A stretch of 64,000 nucleotides of DNA from Pseudomonadales bacterium (GCA_019090385.1 JAHRWB010000017.1:21805-85804); one strand, 5' to 3'; positions 35,258-44,756 are shown, numbered from the stretch's first letter. The notes: generated by a model not told the origin, from the letters alone. A program made the numbers and translations.

Positions 35258-36862
35258 TTACTCGCTCATAAAACGTCTCTCGTCTGCCATTTGTTTTCGT
35301 ACAGCAACTAACTCTTGGCACCTTTCTGCATCCGACCACCCGAGGTACCTACTCATCAACAGCGCGATAGGCTCCAATACCAGATCAAGCTCTTGCGGTT
35401 CATACCAGACTATTCGCAATCTTCTATATACCACGTCCTCAAGTGTCAATGCACTTTCTCGGGTTATCGCCCAATCTATTTCACCAACAAATATACAGGA
35501 TGATTCTGCAACCGGCTGGCGGCCCAAAACAATAACCTGGGATGCTTCACCCCCATATAATCTAACCATACGCAAGGCATTTTTGTCTGTTAGGCCATAG
35601 ATGCTTTTCAGCTTTGCAACTTCCTGATCAACACTCTCTATATCCCCACCCGGCAAAAGAGACAATGGATCCTTGCAAGCCAGGTCATAGCCCAGCGATT
35701 TCCCAACCACAACCAGGGCTTCCTCTGCCATTTTACGAAAACCTGTCAGCTTGCCTCCCGCCATGCTGATTAGACCCGTCGTATCACTCACCCATATTTC
35801 GTCTTTGCGGGACAATTCTCTAGAAGATTTACCCGGTTGGTGAACCAGTGGCCGTAAGCCTGCCCAAGCCGCAACAATATGCCGTTTCTGTATCTTAGCC
35901 TTTGGAAAAAAATCTGGCAGCACATCCAGTAAGTAGTCGACATCCTCTGCCAATACCCGGGGCCATAAAGTTGGTGGCCCATCATATGAAGTATCAGTAG
36001 TACCAATGTAGGTTATATCCCCCCGTGGAATAGCGAATATCGAGCGACCATCGTGGGTATCCATTACCAGTATGCTGCTAAGCGGTAAACATTCATGTGG
36101 CACAGCAATGTGTACCCCTTTTGAGAGGTGCAGTTTTACCTTTGCCGGATAGTTTTCCCAATTTTTAATGGATTTCTCTACCCAGGGGCCAGTGGCATTG
36201 ACAACAACTTTGGATTTTATTCTCAAGTCTCTGCCGCTTATCTTACATCGTACACGTAGACCCCCGATTTGCTGGTCTTGCAAATCCAGCCCGGTAACCT
36301 CTGCATAATTGAGAGTCATCGCACCATCAGACTGCGCAGCTCTGAGCACAGCCAATACCAGACGCGCATCATCTGTGACATATTCGCGATACGCACAACC
36401 CAGGGCAAATGTGTCACTATCAAGACAAGGTTCAAACTCAACCAGTTCACGTCTACTAAAGTTTTTATGCCTGTCCTTTGCACGCACAGCACCCAAACGC
36501 TCATAGATGCCTATGCCCACACGAAACTTAAGCAGAGACAGCTGAGATTTAAGCGGAAATAACATCCACGCTGGTTCTGCCAGGTGGGGGGCCATCTGAT
36601 GAACTTTTTTGCGCTCCAGGGCGGTTTCCCGAACTAAACCAATATCACCCATGGCCAAATACCGCAAACCGCCATGAATAAGCTTGGAGGATTTACTCGA
36701 GGTACCCGAAGCAAAGTCATTGGCCTCAAGCAAAGCCACCTTCAACCCACATTTTGCAGCGTGGCGCGCAATACCCGCGCCGGTAATGCCTCCGCCGACA
36801 ATGGCAAGGTCGAATTCTATGGATTCAAATGCCGCAATATTTCGCGAGTGAGAAACGTTCAA
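35258..36862 (-). CDS. glpD: FAD-dependent glycerol-3-phosphate dehydrogenase
   Basis: A 534-residue respiratory dehydrogenase oxidising glycerol-3-phosphate to dihydroxyacetone phosphate. The FAD motif GGGITGAGIARHAA (about residues 22-35), the GLRYLAMGDIGLVRE segment and the conserved block GTTDTSYDGPP followed by RPLVHQPGKSSRELSRKDEIW are diagnostic of GlpD. The only in-frame start is a TTG at 36862 without a clear ribosome site. No glpK or glpF is nearby; gpsA lies elsewhere in the window. Confidence 0.93.
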   Translation of the reverse strand: MNVSHSRNIAAFESIEFDLAIVGGGITGAGIARHAAKCGLKVALLEANDFASGTSSKSSKLIHGGLRYLAMGDIGLVRETALERKKVHQMAPHLAEPAWMLFPLKSQLSLLKFRVGIGIYERLGAVRAKDRHKNFSRRELVEFEPCLDSDTFALGCAYREYVTDDARLVLAVLRAAQSDGAMTLNYAEVTGLDLQDQQIGGLRVRCKISGRDLRIKSKVVVNATGPWVEKSIKNWENYPAKVKLHLSKGVHIAVPHECLPLSSILVMDTHDGRSIFAIPRGDITYIGTTDTSYDGPPTLWPRVLAEDVDYLLDVLPDFFPKAKIQKRHIVAAWAGLRPLVHQPGKSSRELSRKDEIWVSDTTGLISMAGGKLTGFRKMAEEALVVVGKSLGYDLACKDPLSLLPGGDIESVDQEVAKLKSIYGLTDKNALRMVRLYGGEASQVIVLGRQPVAESSCIFVGEIDWAITRESALTLEDVVYRRLRIVWYEPQELDLVLEPIALLMSRYLGWSDAERCQELVAVRKQMADERRFMSE

Positions 36863-37015
36863 AACGAGGATTCACTGGTCCGATACCCCATTCTAACAGA
36901 CATCAGCCCCCAGCAGGCAAATAGCACTGGAATTCACAAGCATTCCGAGGCAAGCAATAGCAATCTCTACCGATGCTTCTTACCTATACACAGGTAGGGG
37001 CCTGGCTTACCAAAT

Positions 37016-38173
37016 TTAGGATTCAGATAGTTCTGATTCGAGCGACACCTTGTTTCGCCCATTACTTTTAGCATGATAAAGTGCCGCGTCTGCGCGATTA
37101 ATGAAATCGCTGGTGCTTTCCTCAAGTATATATTCTGAGACACCCAGAGAAATGGTTACTTTCTCAACTGGAATATCACCTTCTCCCTGAATAGTTTGCG
37201 CTTCCACTATTGCGCGGATACTCTCAGCAAGCATTGATGCCCCCATCAAGCCCGTGGAGGGTAGAAGTAATGCAAATTCTTCGCCACCGTATCGCGCGAT
37301 AAAATCTCGCCCCTTAACACACTGTTTCATTTCCTGTGCAACATAACGGATAACAGCATCACCAAATAAATGCCCATGCGTATCGTTAAACCGTTTGAAA
37401 TGGTCGATATCAATAATAACCAAACTAAGTGGTTCATCCTTTTCTTCACTGTCAGCCGTCATTTTTTCAATGACCTCGTTAAACGACCGCCGGTTAGAAA
37501 TACCCGTGAGCGCATCCGTTCGCGAATCACGATCCAGCTGACTCACCTGAGCACGTAACTCACCAAGCTCGTCAGACATACTGCTCAAGGTCAAGTTCAC
37601 TTTCTGAGATGCAATTTTAGACTGGCTGGTTTCAGTAACAAGTACAGATATCAACTCTCTTAGTAACTCTGGCGATGGATTGTCTTTGAGTTTTTTACCG
37701 CAACTCTCCAATACTTCGGTATAATCATCCATACCATTCTGGAGATCATCCAGATGACCAAGGACGCACTCCACGGCGTCCGTCATTGAGCCCCGCAATA
37801 CGTTAACTTCTGAGCGTAAACTCTCCAGGAAAAAGCGTTCATAAAAATCACGACAAACAGCCGGAGTGAATTCCATTCCACTGAGCACATATGCATCTAT
37901 CTGAGTGCATAGTTCTGGATTATTCTGGGTGATATAGTCAAACCATACAGCATAATTTTGCGGTATGGCCGGCACTCTGCGATCACTCATCACCGGCAAC
38001 ACCTGCTTAAGGAGCACCACCGATTCTTCCAATGTCAGATCAAACGCTGTGTCCAAAAAAAATTCTCCCGGAGAAAAAAGCGACTCCGCAACATTAAATT
38101 TAGACCAAACTACGCAAGATACAATTTTTTTGAATGGATATTTGTTGAAATCAGGACATGTCGCAGTTGTCAT
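37016..38173 (-). CDS. Diguanylate cyclase (GGDEF)
   Basis: A 385-residue soluble protein with a C-terminal GGDEF domain (about residues 215-380) that makes cyclic-di-GMP. The catalytic motif is RYGGEEFALLLPS. The upstream strand LVIIDIDHFKRFNDTHGH holds the metal aspartate. An allosteric RxxD site is not obvious. The N-terminal ~200 residues are helical and contain SDRRVPAIPQNYAVWFDYI, seen in many cytoplasmic diguanylate cyclases of this group. There is no transmembrane segment. The start ATG at 38173 lacks a good ribosome site. Confidence 0.92.
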   Translation of the reverse strand: MTTATCPDFNKYPFKKIVSCVVWSKFNVAESLFSPGEFFLDTAFDLTLEESVVLLKQVLPVMSDRRVPAIPQNYAVWFDYITQNNPELCTQIDAYVLSGMEFTPAVCRDFYERFFLESLRSEVNVLRGSMTDAVECVLGHLDDLQNGMDDYTEVLESCGKKLKDNPSPELLRELISVLVTETSQSKIASQKVNLTLSSMSDELGELRAQVSQLDRDSRTDALTGISNRRSFNEVIEKMTADSEEKDEPLSLVIIDIDHFKRFNDTHGHLFGDAVIRYVAQEMKQCVKGRDFIARYGGEEFALLLPSTGLMGASMLAESIRAIVEAQTIQGEGDIPVEKVTISLGVSEYILEESTSDFINRADAALYHAKSNGRNKVSLESELSES

Positions 38174-38377
38174 GAAACCTGGATGCCAATTCCTGACAAA
38201 GCAAATGCGTCAAAAACACCAACTCCTGGCCTTTCTGGCCAAGTATTCTGCACACCAAATTTTTTATTATTAATATTCAATGGCTTATAAATTTGCAAAA
38301 GTTGGCACAAGAAATGAATGTAGTGAATGTAGATATCTGGACAATTAAACAGTGATCAAAAATAGTTGAGATCAAAA

Positions 38378-38596
38378 ATGAATAATCACAATCACTTGAA
38401 TAGAATCATCCACCCTAGAGCTAACTTGAAAGCAGTTTTATTGTTGATTGTAGTATTTGGGCTATTCGGCCTATGGGCCGATGCTCAAATTGCCAATGAC
38501 TCCAGTCTAATGAATTGGCACGAGAATTTTAAAAAAATCGAGAATGGAGAGATATGTTTAGATTTCTCAAGCTATTTAAACATCTGCCGATTATAA
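38378..38596 (+). CDS. Hypothetical small membrane or exported protein
   Basis: A 72-residue protein that I do not recognise. The ATG at 38378 has GAG 7 bases upstream. One hydrophobic helix (about residues 18-36, LKAVLLLIVVFGLFGLWAD) could be a signal or anchor, and two cysteines lie near the C-terminus. It ends 10 bases before the PspC gene, so it may be cotranscribed with it. Confidence 0.45.
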   Translation: MNNHNHLNRIIHPRANLKAVLLLIVVFGLFGLWADAQIANDSSLMNWHENFKKIENGEICLDFSSYLNICRL

Positions 38597-38606
38597 GGAG
38601 CAGCAA

Positions 38607-38807
38607 ATGGCAATGCCAGGGTTCGTCCACAAGCTAGGTCTGGATAAGCAAAATGCATGGATTTCAGGTGTATGCGCAGGCTTTGCGCGACTAATAAACA
38701 TAGACTTGAAACTTTGCCGTTTGTGTACATTCATCGCGGCACTTTTTTTTACCAAATGGATTATCGCCGCTTATGTAGTTGCATGGTTCGCCCTTGACGA
38801 GCGCTAA
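38607..38807 (+). CDS. PspC-domain protein
   Basis: A 66-residue inner-membrane protein with the PspC fold. The ISGVCAGFARLINID segment matches the family GVCaGlAeYf-D pattern, and one hydrophobic helix follows (about residues 40-62). AAGGAG precedes the ATG. PspC proteins sense or respond to membrane stress in the phage-shock system. No pspA or pspF is in the window, so its role is uncertain. Confidence 0.85.
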   Translation: MAMPGFVHKLGLDKQNAWISGVCAGFARLINIDLKLCRLCTFIAALFFTKWIIAAYVVAWFALDER

Positions 38808-38898
38808 GCGAGGGTCTCGTCTAGTCTGAATAAGTCAGGGGCTTAGACAAAGGTCGCATTTACCATGAAATACCGCTGACTTAAACGGGTGAGAATCA

Positions 38899-39345
38899 TT
38901 GAACAGTCAAAATAATAAATCCCTTTCCCAAAAGCTTACCCAATGGTGTAGAACTTATGTCGCCATCGCCACCCTCAGTTTAATCTCAGGCTGCGCGTCC
39001 TACCATTCGGCCAATACCTTGATTCGTACGCAAAATCCCGAAGGGGCTGATCTACTGCAGCAAATCCACCCTGGCAACACACACGCAGGCTGGCTACGTG
39101 CCAAAATCGGACAGCCAAGCAGTATCACCCACAATGAGGCGGGCAGCGAATTGTGGCGCTACGACAATATCCAATCCCGGACAAAACACTTTAAGCTTAT
39201 ACCACTACTTAAGGTTACCTTAAAAAGTGAACAAGCTATCCAATATTGGTTCGAGATTGCAAATGATAGAGTCATTGGATACTGGACACATATTGCAGAT
39301 GGCAGCACTCCAGCTATTGCTTCAGTAATAGACACACCCGACTAA
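38899..39345 (+). CDS. Lipoprotein, hypothetical
   Basis: A 148-residue lipoprotein from TTG 38899, with GGTGAG at 38888-38893. The signal peptide ends in a lipobox LISGC. The mature part has HAGWLRAKIGQPSSITHNEAGSELWRYDN-like sequence, a pattern close to SmpA/OmlA (BamE-fold) domains, which read weGxxxxxVxxxLGxP. A BamE-like fold is possible, but it is not the standard bamE gene. Function unknown. Confidence 0.6.
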   Translation: MNSQNNKSLSQKLTQWCRTYVAIATLSLISGCASYHSANTLIRTQNPEGADLLQQIHPGNTHAGWLRAKIGQPSSITHNEAGSELWRYDNIQSRTKHFKLIPLLKVTLKSEQAIQYWFEIANDRVIGYWTHIADGSTPAIASVIDTPD

Positions 39346-39862
39346 CCCTGCTTAAGCGCACGATGCATCTGATACCAGTAATTCACCGAGACCTTGGTTA
39401 CGAAAAATTTCCAGAAACACACATCTTTGTCACGCGCTATGCTGCGTGTGTCCGCGCACATTTTACCCTGTCAGATTTACCCACATATTTTGTTACTGCC
39501 TGTGGATAAGTCTGAGGATAAGTTAATTGCAAGTTTTTCTCGATTTCTCGTTCTTAACGATTTCCAGAAAGTAAAATCTTGATAAATTCCATTATAACTT
39601 ATATATTTCAATAGCATACAGGATATATGTAATCCTATAGATTAACGATATCGGGCATCTACCTATCCTGCCTAGGCTAAAATCCCTTCTGTGAATAACC
39701 TGCCTACACTATAGGTCAGTGACCACTCACATTGCGCGCCAATGTTTCCAATACAATTACGCCGATAGCAAGAATTTCTCTGCCGTTAGGCTACAACAAT
39801 CAAACATAGTTGCGAAAGGCGACTTTAGTTAAGTCAACAAGGAATTTAGATAAAAACCCCTG
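39346..39862. other. Intergenic region with DnaA-box-like motifs
   Basis: About 517 bases between convergent genes. It holds TTACCCACA (39477-39485), TGTGGATAA (39501-39509, a perfect DnaA box on the minus strand), TGAGGATAA (39513-39521) and TGTGAATAA (39690-39698). An AT-rich tract lies at about 39560-39660. GTGACCACTCAC is at 39719-39730. A 62-codon frame at 39394-39582 lacks any family signature, and I do not call it. Confidence 0.5.
39719..39730. promoter_or_regulatory. Palindromic operator-like site GTGACCACTCAC
   Basis: The second copy of the 12-base inverted repeat also found at 12981-12992, again preceded by CAG/TAG and followed by A. It lies between two converging genes, so it is not obviously at a promoter for either. 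It could be an operator for an unseen transcript or a chance recurrence. Confidence 0.25.
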
Positions 39863-40210
39863 TTATTTTAGAACCTGATCCTCGGGAAGTTTTACAGGTT
39901 GGCGATCTAAAGTGAACGGCCGAATCAGGGTAAATATAGCGGGATCCAGCACCCTGGTTTGTGTCATGTCTGCACGATGGGCAAAACCCGCCTTACTGGC
40001 CCTGGCTTCAGAATCCTGATGCTGTCCTGAGGAGGGCATTGCCGATGCTACAACACCAGTTTGGGTGAAGTTTTCCACCTGCCTGGCCATGCCAGAGACC
40101 ATCTTGCCGCCCTGCGTGCCTTCACTGCCCGCAGTAATAGCCGGAACAGCTAATATACAAAGTACCAGCATACTTACACCGCGCTTCATTCCGTACATCC
40201 AGTTTCTCAT
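39863..40210 (-). CDS. Small secreted protein coupled to the TpsB-like gene
   Basis: A 115-residue protein with a signal peptide of about 27 residues (MLVLCILAVPAITA). The mature part is polar, with no cysteines and no family I recognise. Its ATG overlaps the TpsB-like stop codon (ATGA), so translation is coupled and the product very likely works with that pore. It is far too short to be a filamentous TpsA and lacks the TPS domain motifs. It could be an accessory periplasmic factor or a peptide cargo. Confidence 0.6.
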   Translation of the reverse strand: MRNWMYGMKRGVSMLVLCILAVPAITAGSEGTQGGKMVSGMARQVENFTQTGVVASAMPSSGQHQDSEARASKAGFAHRADMTQTRVLDPAIFTLIRPFTLDRQPVKLPEDQVLK

Positions 40211-42201
40211 TTTATCTGATACTCCATCATCCAGATTATTCGATGTCCGTCATTTTGAATAGAATCACTGGAAGCAAGGGGAACCGACCAGCGTAACTTT
40301 CCATGTAAGAGCCCATTGAGTAGTGTTACGTCCCACCCCATTCCGACACTCGCCATCCCCCCGTTAATGCCGGGGTACTCTCCGACAAATTTTTGTTTTC
40401 CGAGCGCAAAATCAGCCAGTAATAAAAATGCGCCATATTGTGGCTGTTGTGGAAATATCCGCAGCTCACTGCCGAGAAAAATCCCACTTTCAGCAGAAAA
40501 ATCAGAACGATCAAATCCCCGCACCCGATTAGCCCCACCAAGTCCCATTTCCAGAGATGCAGGCAAAGGCCGTTGGCTATATTGGGCTACCAGAGAAATA
40601 TTTAACTCCTGTTCGCTGGCCAAGCCCGGCAGAACAACCAGCTTTTGAAAAGTGCTATCCAATCTTGCTCGCCAGAAAAAGTGCTTCTGATCCGGGAAGG
40701 TGCTATCGCTGATATCCCCTCCATTCAATTCAAATCTGATATCAGAGCGTGTTTTATAAACATCACTAGTCAATTCATTTTCCACCGCTGCAAGCAAATA
40801 CCAGAACTTCTGATTTTCTAATTCCATACCATTGTCAGCTACTGATTTCAGCTTCAATGACTGCCATGAGTTGCCCAATTGCCAGTTCCAGGAGTGTCTG
40901 CGAGAACGCCGCATAACGCGCTTTATGGTAACTTGTGCCGCGCGTGTATCACCATCCAGCTGTTCACTCAAATCATCAAAATCAAAATTCGAATTTGAAA
41001 TTCCGACATTCAGCGTAGTGGCTAAATCAAACACCGGAAATTGATAATCAATATAGCCATAACTGCTATTGTTCGGATTCCATGATTGCAAAACTGATGC
41101 TTCCAGACTGTCACCAATTCCAAAGGGACCGTGCCAATTAACCCTTGCAATACTTCGTTGTCGCCCGGTATATTTATCTCCATCATTGTCCACCCGAATT
41201 ATGGCTGAAAATGGCTGGGCAACATTCAAGGTGAGTGCAAGCTGTGTATCCCCCACATTTTCCCCGGCATTAAAATTTGCCTGTACATCAACACCTGCCA
41301 AATCGTTAACTAAATACAATGCAGATTCCACCTCAGTTTCGGTTACGAATTTACCCACTAAGTCACTAAACTGCTTGTCTATCAATACACCCGGGCGATG
41401 TGCAGCACCCTCAATGTCTACTTTCGCCAGCTGCCCGGGCAGCACGCTAAACGCTACCTTTCGTTCCACTGTTTGCGCCGGTATATAAGCAACTGCCAAT
41501 GGTATGCCGTGTGAACGATAAAATTGAGCAAGGTTCTCCGCCACTTGCTCCAGCTGTACAAGAGAAGGTCCGCGTCTAGCTTGTTGGCCATGAATCAATG
41601 TCATTAAAGCCCTGCTTTCCGTTTCACTTAAACTAGAGGCTCGGCTGTGAACAGACATTGACTGAAGTAATTTACCAATTTCTGTCATTTCCCTTTGAGT
41701 AAAACCATGGGACCCCGGTTGAATCTGCTGCTCAATACCTGACAACTCATCTGCCAGAAATTTATCAACCGCATCAACCGTCAAATCCGCATTTGCAATC
41801 ACCTCAAAGTTAGAAATGTAAAGCGCATCGATATCCAGGCGCATACTTGTGGCGGGGTTAGGGTCTCTTGCGTCAACCCCAGGAATAAGCTGAACAGCAT
41901 GGGAGCTCTGACTAATCACCCCACAGAAAAAAAGCAATAAAATTCCAACGGCCCACAGTAAGTAACGGTGACGCCGTGTGCCTCTTGGATTGATTTGTAA
42001 TGGTTGTATGTGCGAGTTGTTTACTTTACGGCGTTGCTCAGTAGCGTCTTCAAGCGCATCACCACTACCCGCTGTGGCAAATTGATCGACCACATCAGCT
42101 CTGATATCGCGATAGGCTTCCAGAGACATTTCGCCCGCGGCATAAGCTTTAACCACCTGCCGTAAACGACCACTTTCGGGGCTTAATTTCATTAAACTCA
42201 T
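40207..42201 (-). CDS. TpsB/FhaC-like outer-membrane pore with cytoplasmic-type N-terminal extension
   Basis: A 664-residue ShlB/FhaC/HecB-family protein. Residues 205-290 form the POTRA_2 region, and about 320-664 an Omp85-type barrel with GLGGANRVRGFD near the end (the VRGF motif of the L6 loop) and IWMMEYQIK as last strand. Unusually, the first ~78 residues are charged and soluble (a repeat-like LRQVVKAYAAGEMSLEAYR), followed by one hydrophobic helix at 79-98. Normal TpsB proteins begin with a cleaved signal peptide. It overlaps the kinase and the small secreted gene by ATGA. Confidence 0.8.
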   Translation of the reverse strand: MSLMKLSPESGRLRQVVKAYAAGEMSLEAYRDIRADVVDQFATAGSGDALEDATEQRRKVNNSHIQPLQINPRGTRRHRYLLWAVGILLLFFCGVISQSSHAVQLIPGVDARDPNPATSMRLDIDALYISNFEVIANADLTVDAVDKFLADELSGIEQQIQPGSHGFTQREMTEIGKLLQSMSVHSRASSLSETESRALMTLIHGQQARRGPSLVQLEQVAENLAQFYRSHGIPLAVAYIPAQTVERKVAFSVLPGQLAKVDIEGAAHRPGVLIDKQFSDLVGKFVTETEVESALYLVNDLAGVDVQANFNAGENVGDTQLALTLNVAQPFSAIIRVDNDGDKYTGRQRSIARVNWHGPFGIGDSLEASVLQSWNPNNSSYGYIDYQFPVFDLATTLNVGISNSNFDFDDLSEQLDGDTRAAQVTIKRVMRRSRRHSWNWQLGNSWQSLKLKSVADNGMELENQKFWYLLAAVENELTSDVYKTRSDIRFELNGGDISDSTFPDQKHFFWRARLDSTFQKLVVLPGLASEQELNISLVAQYSQRPLPASLEMGLGGANRVRGFDRSDFSAESGIFLGSELRIFPQQPQYGAFLLLADFALGKQKFVGEYPGINGGMASVGMGWDVTLLNGLLHGKLRWSVPLASSDSIQNDGHRIIWMMEYQIK

Positions 42202-44756
42202 CGTATTACCCTTACCAGCCGAAACCCCGTCAGATGATCAGCGTTACCATCGTGCACCCTTACCGTTTGTGCACTACACTCAGAAATTGGATCGATGAAA
42301 GCTCCTCCCATGGCCATTAGCTGCCCGCCATTAAATACCCACTCCTGCACATTTCCTGCGGTATGCAATAAACCATATGCGTTTTCCTCACCGGAAGAGG
42401 TTGTGGCCAATTGTTGACCCCGCTCTACACCTGCCGCTTCAACCAGACAATTACGGTTCGGATCCAAAAACGCACTTTCATTACGCGTAGCCAACTGCCA
42501 CTCCTCCACAGTTGGCAACCTATAGGTATACCCAGTACGCTCAGACAACCAGCGTGCATAGCTCAATGCTGTATCTTTGGTGATTCCAGTCACAGGAAGA
42601 TTCTCGTTTGCAGGGAGTTCACAACGCTTGTCAGCTTTACAAAATGCGCTTACTTCCCCCCAGGACGTTTCTTGTTTGGAAATAGCAAAGCGCTTGCCAG
42701 CATCATTAGACACGACAACCAAATAAGGTACACTCTCCGAGTGAAGAGAACCTGCACCACGCATCTTGTCTCTGCAAAAACCACTGCGACCTGGCTGCCT
42801 CCCAGACCCGACCAGATACTGCATGGCGCATGGGTCGAGCTCAATCGAGGAAAGCAGTTTATTTTCACCAAACTGCAATATGGCAGCCTGCTTAATGGAC
42901 ATAGCCTTGTCCTGATCAGTCTCACCGACCAGGCGAACACATTGCGCAAGGCCTTGCATAAGTACACTACCTGCACGAACTGAGTGGCTTGGATAATTTT
43001 CTACCAACTTGCTAAATGACACGTTCAAATCGAAGAAATTAAGACTTTGGCATGGCAAGTTATCACGCAACGAGGAAATCTCTCGCTCAAACCTGCTGAA
43101 CTCTTCCTGTAAAGAAATCTCTGTCGCCTTACGAATGAATTCGCTATGCGCAACGTCAATTTGCACACCCAAATACTCCAGAGAATCGTAGTCAAAAACC
43201 AGATGTTTTGTTTCTTCAAAAAGCTCTCGTGCATAACCTGACTCATTCTGTTCCAGTAAACGCGGTAAAGTCGCGATAAAAGCTTGCCCCGCTTCATGCT
43301 TCAAAAAGGCAGCTTCTGGACTTTCAGGAAAATAACTTTCATACATGCCAATCTTATCTTTCACCTGGACATACCATTCGGGCGAAATAATTTTTTCATT
43401 GAGCAAAGTATTTATATCACTCGTAAGGCGTGCTCTCAAAACCGAATAACCTAACTGGTACTTTCCACCGTCAACAAAGTTATTCGCACGGAGCAACAAT
43501 GAAAACGCGTCCTCAAAACTATCTGTTGCTTCCATCTCCTGTTTGTACAAACCAAGAATAGTGGCCCGTAATTCACCAGTTGATTCTCGGGCTTCATCAA
43601 GCTTGCCAAGCTGCACAAATTCCTCAGATAACTGCTCTTCCCAAAAGGGATCAAATGTTGGGGATTCGACCAATCCTCCAATTCGAACAATTTGCGCATC
43701 AATCAGCGCATCTGACGCGGCAGTCTGTTTAACATTAGTGATATTGGTTGCGTCAACGACCAAAAGGCTAATACTGATAAGAGCGGCGGCTGCAATTCCT
43801 GAACCTGCAAACCAGTACCACAGCGGTACAGACTGCAAAAGCTTATCTGTAACTTCCGTCATCGACTTCGGCCGCTCACTTCGACGGAAAGACAAGATCC
43901 GCTCAAGCATATTCCATTTTCTACGCGACAATCGTTTTAAACGCTCTGGGCGTAACATCTCACGTTCTGCTACGTCCGCTCCCTTGCGATCAAAAGGGTG
44001 TCGACCAGAAAGTATTTGATAAATAACGATTCCCAGAGAATAAATATCGTCGACTGGAATAGGGGCTTCACCCGCTAACATTTCAAAGCTGGCATACGCC
44101 GGGGTCAAAGCTGCCAGCTTGGCAGGGTCAAACACGGTATTCTCGTCCGACTCTCGATTTATATGCACGGCTCGGGCAATTCCAAAATCGAGTATTTTCG
44201 AAGTACGATCCTTACAAACAAAAACGTTTCCCGGTTTAAAATCAGCATGGGTAATACCCGCATCATGGGCGCGTTTCAGTCCTGCGCACATATCGGTAAT
44301 AATGGACCATGCCAGCTCATCCGGCATACCCTGAGGATACTTCTTGATAAGCTGGGCCAACTCGCTGCCTTCCAACAACTCCATAGTCATGAAGGGGGTA
44401 TCCCCTTCCTTATCAAAATCATAGATAGAAACTATGTTGGGATGTGACAGCGCCTGGGACTTTGACGCCTCGCGTTGAAGCGCTATAAAGGCCTCAGGAT
44501 GTTCCCGGAAATCACTGTTTAGTACTTTGATAGCAAGATAGGGGTTGCGATCCCGTGCTTCTACCTTTCTCAGATCCTTGGCTTTGAAAACCGTACCCAT
44601 GCCGCCGGAACCCAGCTGAATGTCCAATACAAAACGCTGTTTTAATACCTTGGGTGGGGAAGCCATGCCTGTTCTTCCACCACTTATATCCAGTCGAAGC
44701 ACTGTGATATCGTCACTGGTCGGATTATCCGCCTGATTGATTTTTTCGGAACTCAA
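42198..44756 (-). CDS. Ser/Thr protein kinase with C-terminal SUMF1/FGE-like domain
   Basis: An 852-residue membrane-spanning kinase. The kinase domain covers about residues 41-305, with a G-loop GSGGMG (49-54), Lys77, the catalytic loop HADFKPGN (170-177) and DFG (190-192). The HRD arginine is replaced by alanine (HAD). A transmembrane helix lies at about 311-334, then a helical extracytoplasmic region. A C-terminal formylglycine-generating-enzyme-like (SUMF1) domain runs from about 690 to 852, ending in GFRLVRVIR. SUMF1-type domains in bacteria act as binding or assembly modules. The neighbours are a PP2C and an FHA protein. Confidence 0.9.
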   Translation of the reverse strand: MSSEKINQADNPTSDDITVLRLDISGGRTGMASPPKVLKQRFVLDIQLGSGGMGTVFKAKDLRKVEARDRNPYLAIKVLNSDFREHPEAFIALQREASKSQALSHPNIVSIYDFDKEGDTPFMTMELLEGSELAQLIKKYPQGMPDELAWSIITDMCAGLKRAHDAGITHADFKPGNVFVCKDRTSKILDFGIARAVHINRESDENTVFDPAKLAALTPAYASFEMLAGEAPIPVDDIYSLGIVIYQILSGRHPFDRKGADVAEREMLRPERLKRLSRRKWNMLERILSFRRSERPKSMTEVTDKLLQSVPLWYWFAGSGIAAAALISISLLVVDATNITNVKQTAASDALIDAQIVRIGGLVESPTFDPFWEEQLSEEFVQLGKLDEARESTGELRATILGLYKQEMEATDSFEDAFSLLLRANNFVDGGKYQLGYSVLRARLTSDINTLLNEKIISPEWYVQVKDKIGMYESYFPESPEAAFLKHEAGQAFIATLPRLLEQNESGYARELFEETKHLVFDYDSLEYLGVQIDVAHSEFIRKATEISLQEEFSRFEREISSLRDNLPCQSLNFFDLNVSFSKLVENYPSHSVRAGSVLMQGLAQCVRLVGETDQDKAMSIKQAAILQFGENKLLSSIELDPCAMQYLVGSGRQPGRSGFCRDKMRGAGSLHSESVPYLVVVSNDAGKRFAISKQETSWGEVSAFCKADKRCELPANENLPVTGITKDTALSYARWLSERTGYTYRLPTVEEWQLATRNESAFLDPNRNCLVEAAGVERGQQLATTSSGEENAYGLLHTAGNVQEWVFNGGQLMAMGGAFIDPISECSAQTVRVHDGNADHLTGFRLVRVIR

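Noticed and set aside
39394..39582. 62-codon plus-strand frame in the intergenic region
   Set aside because: It overlaps the DnaA-box-like and AT-rich segment and has no protein signature.
42411..42983. 190-codon plus-strand frame inside the kinase gene
   Set aside because: It is antisense to the SUMF1-like domain of the kinase and has no family signature.
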